Assembly (NCBI GenBank): GCA_003645825.1
Contig: QNCQ01000116.1
Span: forward strand, 1-6,249
Length of the DNA stretch: 6,249 nucleotides
Direction: 5' to 3'
Source of the DNA: Fidelibacterota bacterium
GTDB taxonomy: Bacteria > Fidelibacterota > UBA2242 > B5-G15
Shown piece after piece: positions 1 to 6,249 of this stretch (its first letter is position 1; each line of letters begins with the position of its first letter). Position numbers and translations under genes: made by a program. The notes beneath the pieces are model-generated. The model was not told the origin of the DNA. It did no database searches and saw nothing but the letters and a program-made list of their open reading frames with translations.

Positions 1-1548
1 ACCAAGAGTTTCAATTCCAAGATAATCCTTTTCAAAAGTACCATCAGCAAATGTCGTATCATCAAATCCTGAAATATAACCATAATCTTGGCCCGAAATA
101 AACAATCTCCTTGGAACATCACTCGTAGCACCATCCAGCCAGGTCTTGTATATAGAACCTATGTTCATCGGTTGATTCTCTGGTCCACCCCCCATTACAT
201 GATAGATAATCTCATAATTCTCCAATAGCTCAGTGGAAATTGGACCGTAGTTAGGATACCATTCGTCATAAGGATAGACTCCTGCAGTATCAGCACCATA
301 CCAGTAATACCATTCATAGCCCAATAACGTAACATCATCATAAATGAACAGAGTAGGATGAACTGGCTTATAAACAACATAGGTGATAGCTTTGGACTTC
401 GTTTCTAACCCGGCAACGTCTACCGCCTTAACGTAATAAGTAATTTCGCTACCAGGTTCTTGCCCTGGAATATCAGCAGAATAAACGCCACCACTCTCTG
501 TCATCTCAACTTCGGTTTCCTCACCACCATTCACTGAGTACACTACGTAAGCATGAGCAACCCCTGCATCCCCTCCGGATGGATTGTCATCAATTATGTT
601 TGCCTCGATAGTGATAGCATCAGTGGAAAGGGTTGCATAAAGAACTGTATAATCAAGAATCTGAGGACCTCTGTCCCCAGTATACTCAACAACACATCTC
701 CAATCCCACACATATTCTCTGATATGCCATCCCCAGTCATCATGACCCGTTCTACCACCTTCATTGGCATTTTCCGCATAAAACTTCAGACCAGGCTGTG
801 GTTCAATAGCATCTTTAACCGCATAAAATCCCATCCTATGCTCAGTTTTGTCACCAGTGCCAGCAAAACCGGTAAATTTGACAAGAACAAGGAAAGTATC
901 CCCTTGGGTGAATGTAAACTCGGTTCCCATTGAGCTAAGCTCAAAAACCACATCTCCTCGATCATTAGCATTCGGCTCAAGGGTAACAGATCCGCCACCA
1001 AGAAAAGGCCACAGCTTTGCACCTAAAGGATCATAAATCTTATCTGCAATCCCGGTCACATCGTTAATTCCACCTTTTACCCACTCACTCGGCTCTCCAA
1101 AGGCATCTTTCCCCTCTGAAGTCTGATAATAACCAAGCCAGCAATTAGGAGAACTACCAGCAATGTCAACAGTGGTCACCTCTGGCCATGGATAGTTGTT
1201 ATCATAAATCCAAACCGTCATACCACCACCAGCTTCATCCGGAAGATCAGACATCCTGAATATTATCGCCTTCAGTACACCATCAGCTGCTGGCACAAAG
1301 TACTCAGCGAAATAATCATCCGTCCATCCACCAAAGTTTACATTCGGGGTTTCAGTCCAGATCAAAGTATCCATAACTCCCATTGGATAAAGAACCGATC
1401 CCTTACCCAATTTCACAATGGGAACAGGCTTTTCTTTTACTGGCAAGACTTCTGTACCATCTGTTTTAACCCCGGGTATTCCTGCAAACGCCCAGGTCAT
1501 AGCGACCACAAGCATCACAACCCCAAGTAACAACACTTTTCTAGTCAT
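1..1548 (-). CDS. Secreted protein with Ig-like domain and gingipain/GATase-like C-terminal region (3' end outside window)
   Basis: The frame is open from the ATG at 1548 to the left edge, giving 516 codons with no stop. The start is fixed by a strong AAGGAGG five bases upstream and by a signal peptide: MTRK, a hydrophobic core, then Ala-Phe-Ala at about residues 20-22 before Gly23. Residues about 55-290 are rich in Trp, Gly and Asp and look like an extracellular beta-sandwich that I cannot assign to a family. Residues about 293-392 resemble an Ig/FN3-like domain (GPQILDY, then YSADIPG and ITYYVKAVDVAG), a type common next to extracellular peptidases and sorting domains. From about residue 395, the motifs PTLFIYDD, LLENYEIIYH and LFISGQDYGYISG alternate predicted strands and helices. 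This resembles the Rossmann-like domain of glutamine-amidotransferase/gingipain-like type seen in secreted proteins of FCB bacteria. No catalytic residues can be named, so an enzymatic role is not claimed. It lies 25 bases downstream of the barrel gene and is probably co-transcribed. A C-terminal sorting domain may lie beyond the edge. Confidence 0.88.
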   Translation of the reverse strand, partial: MTRKVLLLGVVMLVVAMTWAFAGIPGVKTDGTEVLPVKEKPVPIVKLGKGSVLYPMGVMDTLIWTETPNVNFGGWTDDYFAEYFVPAADGVLKAIIFRMSDLPDEAGGGMTVWIYDNNYPWPEVTTVDIAGSSPNCWLGYYQTSEGKDAFGEPSEWVKGGINDVTGIADKIYDPLGAKLWPFLGGGSVTLEPNANDRGDVVFELSSMGTEFTFTQGDTFLVLVKFTGFAGTGDKTEHRMGFYAVKDAIEPQPGLKFYAENANEGGRTGHDDWGWHIREYVWDWRCVVEYTGDRGPQILDYTVLYATLSTDAITIEANIIDDNPSGGDAGVAHAYVVYSVNGGEETEVEMTESGGVYSADIPGQEPGSEITYYVKAVDVAGLETKSKAITYVVYKPVHPTLFIYDDVTLLGYEWYYWYGADTAGVYPYDEWYPNYGPISTELLENYEIIYHVMGGGPENQPMNIGSIYKTWLDGATSDVPRRLFISGQDYGYISGFDDTTFADGTFEKDYLGIETLG

Positions 1549-1553
1549 AAAGA

Positions 1554-1560
1554 CCTCCTT
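1554..1560 (-). promoter_or_regulatory. Ribosome binding site of the leftmost gene
   Basis: AAGGAGG, a near-perfect anti-16S match, lies five bases before the ATG at 1548. It is the strongest Shine-Dalgarno sequence in the window. It lets this gene start independently even though the upstream barrel gene ends in an early stop through its frameshift. Confidence 0.85.
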
Positions 1561-1573
1561 TTTTGGTTATTCG

Positions 1574-2627
1574 TTAAAACGTCACTCTTATACTCAGCCA
1601 CTGATTACCAGTGAAATATTTGGTCTTCCTAAAAGCATAATCAACAAAAATATTGGAATTCCCACCAAGCCCGATTCTCATACCTGCACCAAAAGCAGGC
1701 CCAAATATGAACTCATCGTTAAGATTCATAAACTCATCGGTCTCTGGATTCTGAGCAAACACAGTAGATCCTCTAAGAAAAAACATTTTCATCATCTCAA
1801 CCTCAAATCCAGCCCTGTACTGATCATAGTAGAAATTATCGTTAACAAAAGCCCCCCACCGTAAGCTTTAACATATCATTTCTTAGTGGAGTATAAGCTA
1901 TCCCCATTTCCATTTGCGTAGGAAGCTCAAATTTAGCCAGCGGTACTCTCCACGGCTCCTGACCAGTTCCCGGTTCAGTTCCAGGAGGAGTAACGTACTG
2001 TTCCAGATCTGGACCATCAAACTTCATATCCATACCCAGATTCTTTATTGAAACACCAATCTTTAAACCATTTGGACTTGTCGCATACTGTACTCCTGCA
2101 TCGATAGCAAAACCTGTAGCTCCAACCCGCATCACTTGCTCCGAAATCATTTTCACATTAACACCCGCACGGATTCTATCAGTCATCACTCTGGAATAGG
2201 TAACACCAAAAGTAAAATACCTGGGGGTGTAATATTCTCCAGTCCCATCGGGGGAATCAGTAGTGGTAATGGGAATCTCACCAAAATCAATAGTTTTCAG
2301 AAAAGCCCCAAGAGCTCCAATTCTTCCGAACTTAGAAAATACAGCAAGATAATTCACATAAATATCAGCGATGTAGTTCATCCTGGAAACCATAGCTTCA
2401 CCAGTCATTGGAATATCTGCCACACCCGCAGGGTTCCAAAAGATAGCCTCAGCACCTCTTATGGCAGCAGTAAAGCTACCATTCAATGCCGTCCCAACCG
2501 CCCCCACAGGGATGGTAAGTTCCTGTGCCCCTGATGTACCTTTTCTCCTTGCACTACCTGCAAACACAGAGGAAGAAATTACCACTGATAAAATCAATAA
2601 GAATATTAAGAATTTTTTCAACCTCAT
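1574..2627 (-). pseudogene. PorV/PorQ-family outer-membrane barrel protein, interrupted by a frameshift
   Basis: Two minus-strand reading frames together make one protein. The first runs from the ATG at 2627 to a TAA at 1842-1844 (261 residues). The second continues in the +1 frame to a TAA at 1574-1576. Removing one G from the six-G run at 1852-1857 joins them into a 350-residue protein, a normal size for this family. The N-terminus has a signal peptide (MRLKKFLIFLLILSVVISSS, then VFA at 21-23). IPVGAVGTALNGSF followed by AIFWNPAGVA (residues about 39-70) matches the characteristic PorV/PorQ (UPF0164-like) opening, where Gly-rich residues precede a WNPAG motif. Alternating strands follow, and the restored C-terminus ends in RVTF, the terminal aromatic usual for outer-membrane barrels. 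PorV proteins serve in type IX secretion as outer-membrane shuttle components, but family members in other phyla have unknown roles. The gene sits between two exported proteins, which fits an envelope role. Whether the break is real or a sequencing error cannot be decided here. Confidence 0.85.
1852..1857 (-). other. Frameshift site: run of six G in the barrel gene
   Basis: On the coding strand the sequence reads ACG GTG GGG GGC TTT TGT TAA. With five G it would read ACG GTG GGG GCT TTT GTT AAC, giving T-V-G-A-F-V-N and running on through NDNFYYDQYRAGFEVEMMK into the downstream frame. The downstream frame is closed upstream by a TAA at 1868-1870 and the upstream frame ends at 1842, so the shift must lie within this 26-base overlap. 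The homopolymer is the obvious place. Confidence 0.8.
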
Positions 2628-2634
2628 AGCTCCA

Positions 2635-2640
2635 TCCTCT
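2635..2640 (-). promoter_or_regulatory. Ribosome binding site of the PorV-like gene
   Basis: AGAGGA lies seven bases before the ATG at 2627, in the 20-base gap after the stop of the large secreted protein. A second GGAG sits only two bases from the ATG and is too close to be the main site. There is no room here for a separate promoter or terminator, which supports co-transcription. Confidence 0.6.
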
Positions 2641-2647
2641 TTATTTT

Positions 2648-5600
2648 TTAATATAGATCTAACCTTTCCTCCGGGATAAATACAGCAAGCTTAAGAACCT
2701 TGCTGCCAACTCCTTTAACCTCTACATGTACTATATAGATTCCACTCGCTACCGGTATTCCATAATCATTAGTAAGATACCATCTCTCAAAACTTGTCCC
2801 AGCAAAATCACTCTTATTATGGTCAATTTTCTTAACAAGCTGGCCACCAAGGCTAAAAATTCTGATCACACAGTCCTTTTCTGGTAAGTGCGTAAACGTC
2901 ACAAATCTTTCAATCGGCTGAGTTTCCTCAACATTAAAAGCAAAATAAGGATTAGGAAACACATTTATCTTCTTCAGTTGCTCATTCAGTTCAGCCTTGC
3001 TAAGATCCTTTGATAATCCTTTAGGTAGAAATGTATATTCATCCTCACCTGCCCTTACAGGATTGAGAAAATACAACCTTACCACATCTCCCACCGTATA
3101 TCTGGAAGCCTCGCTAAAATAAACTAACCAGCCTGTATTGGGATTATTAAGGAGCTGCTGAATAGAATCCTGGTATGTCTCATAATCAGTAAACAATATA
3201 ACTACCCAATCCTTCTCCAGAGTCTGAGCTCCAGGATCATACATTGTAGAATTGTTGTTGTTATCCCCTATTCCAACACACAATTGCTTATTTCTCTCCA
3301 CATCCCATACTTCAAAAGGCACATGAATAAGCGTATCAAGAGGCTGATACATCTTACCTGACGGCCAGCAAATTGCCTTTTGGCCTCGTTCAGTAAACCT
3401 AAATTCAATATCTGACCTAAGCAATATCGGATCGGTAATACCTCCCCCAACACCAGGTATGGAGGAAGCCAACATATTACGACCACCAACATCCTTAGCA
3501 GTTCCAGCTATCATTACATCATGCTTTTCCACTCTAAATAGTCTGAAATAATCCCAATCAGGAAGGGACACCACCTTATAGTAATCGTAATACTTACCTT
3601 CTCCGCATATCGTATCAACCTTAACGGTATCACCATCAATCAACGCCAGAGTATCAACACCTCCAGGAGAAACTGCCGGATACTGAACAGAATCAATACG
3701 GGTGCCAATTATATTCTTTGTCTGCTCCCACTTCATAAAACCCTTAGGAGAATCAAAAGTTATATTTTTAAGCTTCAGTTTGAATCCATCAACAAAAGGT
3801 AATACAGCTGAATCCAATTCTGTCGATTTAGTGACAATAGTATCTCTCATGACACCAGATGCAGAATCAACAATCCCAAAGTACCAGTAACCTTGACTGG
3901 CTGTGGAATCATATCCAAATCTAACGCTGTACTTTTCACCAGTAAGTTGCAGAGGATCAACAACCGTTGCAACTATCTCAGCTTCACCAATCCCCCTCTC
4001 ATGAACAATAGGGATAGTATCACTAGCAGCTGTCAGCAACTTTGCTCCAAGAGCAGGTTCGTGAGGCCGAACTGTCAAAGGCACCTTCGCGCTTTCTACA
4101 ACCTTAGGAGCCCTTTCCCCATTGTAAGCATACGAGGTAACAGCGAAATAATAAACGCGACCGTTGATAAGATCGATATTCCCTCTTATAGCATCCTTAC
4201 GGATATCAATCATCCTCTTTACACCACTATTATTACCAAACTGCACAGGAAGCTCCAGTATCAACCCTGTGCTAATATCCAACTGCATATCCAGTACCAC
4301 TGTAACGTCGTTCACTTTATCATAAGTGGCAATTAATTTCCATGGGCCATTAGCTGACTCTCCCTGATACACATTATATCCCTCAAATTTGTAACCCAGT
4401 TTTTCATAGTTTTCAACCTTCTCTGCATCCTCGGTCCAGGAAAGAATTATTTGTTTGTCCAGCTCGCTCACCTTTACTTTCGGTATTGGAGGACTAGGTA
4501 AATCAAATTGGGAATCATATGCATTTTGTGCATACCTATCAAAAAATTTCATAGCGGTTATCGCATTTAGATTATTAGTCCCGGCTGCAATTATTATAGC
4601 TCCTACAATTTCCTGAACTCCTGGCTCTCCAACCTGAGGTTTCCCATCGCCATTCAGATCTTCCCATGTAGGAAGATCAAAGGGGCCTGATGACATCAAA
4701 AACCTCCTATCATCCGGGCTGGAATCATCATACTCTGTCCACCCTTGCCTGGTCACAGGATCTCCGGGGTACAGAAAATAGGTTGTATTTCCCTCAGGAT
4801 CTTTCCATGGCTGACCCTGTGCCGTGAGACCAGACATATAGTTATAAGCCTCTATAGCATTCTCTGGATCACCATACTCAGGATCGCTATTCGTATACTT
4901 AACAAAAGAGGTCATCGGTAGATTTCTGTAATCCGGAATCAACCTTCCAGACACAAGAGCAGTATCACCAGGGCTTGGAACCACCGGCCCCTGAAAGAAA
5001 TCATATCCTACGCAAGGAGGGGTAGTACCATAATCCTGATCAACAGGATTACCATTGTACATGTATCCCACACTTAAGGTTGTATCACAACCTACAAAAT
5101 CATCCTTTGCATCTCCCACATCCGCATCAGACCACATTGAAATGTAAGCATCTTCTATCGTCTTCCCACTCTTATTAATCAAGAGCCATTTTATGAACAT
5201 CACATTACCCAGGGGATCTGCCCTGTTAAAACCAAACACTGTAGATTGAATTTCTATACCGAGTGGCTTAGTGCTCCAAAGATTCGAATGTCTTCCCTCA
5301 TCCATATCATTACAAACAAACCATAACATTTGATCACCAAGAATCAAGGGCGGGTCTTCCCCTTCTACTAAAACTCCATCAGGCGGATCATACTCCCCAT
5401 CCAGATCATAGTCCTCAAAAGGCTCTCCTTCATCGTACACACCATTACCATTTACATCTTCAAAATACTCCCCATCATGAGCAGGAGCACCATCATCAAC
5501 AGGCCACAAAGCATATTCTCTATTATATTTTTCGGACTTTGGATCAGCCACATCCCCTCTATTTATCTTATAAATCTGATACCTTGCATCCCCGGCATTT

Positions 5601-5980
5601 GCAGGAACTCCAGGTTGATGTTCAATCCCTGGAGTAGGATCATACTGAAGAATCGGCCCCGGTTGAAACTCAGAAGTATATTCAGCTGCTGCGGATCTTA
5701 TTTCTCCGTCTACCTTCCCTGTTACCCATAAACCAGATTGAAACACAGCAGTTTTACCAGATCCTTTGGGCCACTCCAGACCGGCATCTCCCGTCACATT
5801 ATAACTCACTATTTCCCCCGTATTCCCAACATAGCATCTTATCTGATTCCCATCAAAGAGAGTATACTCAACGGTAGTAGGTTTTCTAACACTCATTTTC
5901 TTCTCAGCGCTCTTAGTTTCAGCGCTGATCACACCCACACTAATACAAATAGTTAAAATGAACAAAAATATTCTTCTCAT
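2648..5980 (-). CDS. Large secreted multidomain protein with EF-hand-like loops, FN3 domain and C-terminal FlgD-like/type-A-sorting-like domain
   Basis: This is a complete gene of 1,110 residues. An ATG at 5995 is also in frame, but I prefer 5980: GGGGAAG lies six bases upstream, and the protein then begins MRRIFLFILTICISVGVISA, a clean signal peptide cleaved after Ala20. Residues about 30-110 (GSGKTAVFQSGLW, then AAAEYTSEFQPGP) belong to a conserved head recognised from large exported proteins of Ignavibacteria/KSB1-like genomes. Two adjacent 12-residue EF-hand-like loops occupy about 175-201 and a third about 441-452. An FN3-like domain spans about 497-640 (QIILSWTEDAE, YKFEGYNVYQGE, NGRVYYFAVTSYAYNGE). 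Residues about 640-1000 are beta-rich and unassigned. The C-terminus from about 1004 (INVFPNPY, VIRIFSLGGQLVKKI, GIPVASGIYIVHVEV) is a FlgD-Ig/type-A-sorting-like domain, followed by a short charged tail ending ERLDLY. The role is probably an exported surface protein handled with the neighbouring barrel. No enzymatic motif was recognised. A tail-truncated FlgD-like domain without true type IX export remains possible. Confidence 0.9.
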   Translation of the reverse strand: MRRIFLFILTICISVGVISAETKSAEKKMSVRKPTTVEYTLFDGNQIRCYVGNTGEIVSYNVTGDAGLEWPKGSGKTAVFQSGLWVTGKVDGEIRSAAAEYTSEFQPGPILQYDPTPGIEHQPGVPANAGDARYQIYKINRGDVADPKSEKYNREYALWPVDDGAPAHDGEYFEDVNGNGVYDEGEPFEDYDLDGEYDPPDGVLVEGEDPPLILGDQMLWFVCNDMDEGRHSNLWSTKPLGIEIQSTVFGFNRADPLGNVMFIKWLLINKSGKTIEDAYISMWSDADVGDAKDDFVGCDTTLSVGYMYNGNPVDQDYGTTPPCVGYDFFQGPVVPSPGDTALVSGRLIPDYRNLPMTSFVKYTNSDPEYGDPENAIEAYNYMSGLTAQGQPWKDPEGNTTYFLYPGDPVTRQGWTEYDDSSPDDRRFLMSSGPFDLPTWEDLNGDGKPQVGEPGVQEIVGAIIIAAGTNNLNAITAMKFFDRYAQNAYDSQFDLPSPPIPKVKVSELDKQIILSWTEDAEKVENYEKLGYKFEGYNVYQGESANGPWKLIATYDKVNDVTVVLDMQLDISTGLILELPVQFGNNSGVKRMIDIRKDAIRGNIDLINGRVYYFAVTSYAYNGERAPKVVESAKVPLTVRPHEPALGAKLLTAASDTIPIVHERGIGEAEIVATVVDPLQLTGEKYSVRFGYDSTASQGYWYFGIVDSASGVMRDTIVTKSTELDSAVLPFVDGFKLKLKNITFDSPKGFMKWEQTKNIIGTRIDSVQYPAVSPGGVDTLALIDGDTVKVDTICGEGKYYDYYKVVSLPDWDYFRLFRVEKHDVMIAGTAKDVGGRNMLASSIPGVGGGITDPILLRSDIEFRFTERGQKAICWPSGKMYQPLDTLIHVPFEVWDVERNKQLCVGIGDNNNNSTMYDPGAQTLEKDWVVILFTDYETYQDSIQQLLNNPNTGWLVYFSEASRYTVGDVVRLYFLNPVRAGEDEYTFLPKGLSKDLSKAELNEQLKKINVFPNPYFAFNVEETQPIERFVTFTHLPEKDCVIRIFSLGGQLVKKIDHNKSDFAGTSFERWYLTNDYGIPVASGIYIVHVEVKGVGSKVLKLAVFIPEERLDLY
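2651..2971 (-). other. C-terminal FlgD-like/type-A-sorting-like domain of the large secreted protein
   Basis: The last 107 residues open with KINVFPNPY, the usual entry (VxPNPxxx) of C-terminal sorting domains. They continue through FTHLP, CVIRIFSLGGQLVKKI, ERWYLTNDYGIPVASGIYIVHVEV and KLAVFI. This Ig-like fold is shared by FlgD hook-capping domains and type IX type-A signals. After the usual final strand there is an extra charged tail ending PEERLDLY, longer than the end of a typical type-A signal. Confidence 0.75.
4625..4660 (-). other. Third EF-hand-like loop within the large secreted protein
   Basis: DLNGDGKPQVGE places Asp, Asn, Asp and Glu at positions 1, 3, 5 and 12, with Gly at 6. 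Position 9 is Gln, so it is less ideal than the tandem pair. It lies some 240 residues downstream of them, shortly before the FN3-like domain. Confidence 0.55.
5375..5458 (-). other. Tandem EF-hand-like calcium loops within the large secreted protein
   Basis: Two consecutive loops fit the 12-position D-x-N/D-x-N/D-G-x-x-D-x-x-E/D pattern. The first is DVNGNGVYDEGE, with acidic or amide ligands at positions 1, 3, 5, 9 and 12. The second is DYDLDGEYDPPD, with ligands at 1, 3, 5, 9 and 12. They are separated by only three residues, as in dockerin-like or thrombospondin-type-3-like calcium repeats. Calcium binding is inferred from the ligand pattern. Confidence 0.7.
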
Positions 5981-5986
5981 ATCTAT

Positions 5987-5993
5987 CTTCCCC
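5987..5993 (-). promoter_or_regulatory. Ribosome binding site deciding the start of the large secreted protein
   Basis: GGGGAAG lies six bases before the ATG at 5980. The alternative in-frame ATG at 5995 has only a weak GAG ahead of it and would add five residues (MGKID) before the signal peptide. The alternative ATG overlaps this site, so initiating there would bury it. Confidence 0.6.
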
Positions 5994-5998
5994 ATTTT

Positions 5999-6249
5999 TT
6001 ATATCTCAAACTTTAAACCAAATCTTATTGTTCGAGGCGTCTCCCAATTGTAAGGGTGTTTTACCATCATTTCGTAGAGGTCAACCCTGTTATCAGGATT
6101 AGACATCCACATCTTTCCTTCGGAAGTATTAAACCAACCGTCGGTATCTGGCAAGCCGGTTCCCTCATACACGTACCTCACATTCTTTGTGTTCAGCAAA
6201 TTGGAAATCCATACATATAAAACAAGCCTGGTGTTACCAAAATTAAAAG
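5999..6249 (-). CDS. TonB-dependent outer-membrane receptor, C-terminal end (5' end outside window)
   Basis: The frame is open from the right edge to a TAA at 5999-6001, giving 82 residues with no start in view. It begins FNFGNTRLVLYVWISNLLNT and continues KNVRYVYEGTGLPDTDGWF. This is the typical penultimate-strand segment of SusC/CirA-type TonB-dependent receptors of the FCB group, where an NLLNTKNV motif precedes an aromatic residue and a GxPDxDGW turn. The end, ETPRTIRFGLKFEI, fits a last barrel strand that begins at a proline and carries alternating hydrophobics. Such receptors sit in the outer membrane and import bound ligands using TonB energy; the ligand cannot be told from this fragment. 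The stop lies 18 bases before the preferred start of the next gene, so the two are very likely one transcript. A TonB-like barrel without a plug domain cannot be excluded because the N-terminus is missing. Confidence 0.75.
   Translation of the reverse strand, partial: FNFGNTRLVLYVWISNLLNTKNVRYVYEGTGLPDTDGWFNTSEGKMWMSNPDNRVDLYEMMVKHPYNWETPRTIRFGLKFEI

Noticed and set aside
553..933. Plus-strand open frame of 126 codons
   Set aside because: It lies wholly antisense to the leftmost secreted protein, which has a signal peptide, ribosome site and 516 open codons. The antisense product shows no domain-like pattern.
1574..1795. Downstream half of the barrel as an independent 73-residue gene starting at the ATG at 1795
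   Set aside because: It lacks a signal peptide and begins in the middle of a strand that continues upstream in the same frame (AGFEVEMMK), so it is the tail of the interrupted gene.
1418..1864. Plus-strand open frame of 148 codons
   Set aside because: It runs antisense across the ends of two minus-strand genes and their intergenic ribosome site, and its product is low-complexity Ser/Thr/Lys/Ile-rich.
1842..1867. Programmed -1 ribosomal frameshift at the G run
   Set aside because: The downstream frame needs a +1 shift (or -2), and no stimulatory hairpin or pseudoknot is evident after the run. A homopolymer length change explains it more simply.
2136..2534. Plus-strand open frame of 132 codons
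   Set aside because: It is antisense to the conserved WNPAG-containing part of the barrel gene and is best explained as a shadow.
2641..2650. T/A-rich run between the large protein and the barrel gene as a terminator
   Set aside because: No GC-rich inverted repeat precedes it on the transcribed strand, and the gap is only 20 bases with a ribosome site inside it.
3244..3268. Short GTT/AAC repeat encoding four Asn in a row
   Set aside because: Only a few copies, in frame within a Gly/Asn-rich turn of the large protein; too short to treat as a meaningful repeat or slippage tract.
3893..4336. Plus-strand open frame of 147 codons
   Set aside because: It is antisense to the FN3-like domain of the large protein and has no recognisable features.
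5920..5980. Lipoprotein signal at the Cys near residue 12 of the large protein
   Set aside because: LTIC lies in the middle of the hydrophobic core rather than at its end and does not fit a lipobox; VISA at residue 20 is a better signal peptidase I site.

Overview
The window is a compact, single-direction stretch of four genes, all on the minus strand and transcribed from right to left. It covers the last 82 codons of a probable TonB-dependent outer-membrane receptor (5999-6249), a complete secreted 1,110-residue multidomain protein with a C-terminal FlgD-like/type-A-sorting-like domain (2648-5980), a PorV/PorQ-type outer-membrane barrel gene whose frame is broken at a run of six G (1574-2627), and the first 516 codons of a second secreted protein with an Ig-like domain (1-1548). 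The gaps are 18, 20 and 25 bases. Each of the three start codons in the window has a Shine-Dalgarno-like sequence, and no terminator-like hairpin is visible. The layout therefore reads as one operon that enters at the right edge and leaves at the left edge.

The content points to a Gram-negative bacterium of the wider FCB group or a neighbouring candidate phylum (Ignavibacteria, Caldithrix/KSB1, Marinimicrobia, Zixibacteria, Cloacimonadota or WOR-3 style). That is inferred from a TonB receptor, a PorV-like barrel and large Sec-exported proteins carrying FN3/Ig and C-terminal sorting-like domains lying side by side. The species cannot be fixed from this sequence. The DNA is moderately AT-rich throughout, and no mobile element, RNA gene or CRISPR array was seen.

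As a unit, the genes look like a cell-envelope module. The receptor and the PorV-like barrel would sit in the outer membrane. The 1,110-residue protein would be exported and possibly held at the surface through its C-terminal domain; PorV is a known shuttle partner in type IX secretion. The leftmost protein would also be exported, and its C-terminal part resembles a Rossmann-like domain often attached to extracellular enzymes. The substrate is unknown. The most notable points are the single-base frameshift in the barrel gene, three EF-hand-like calcium loops in the large protein, and the unusual domain architecture of the leftmost gene.
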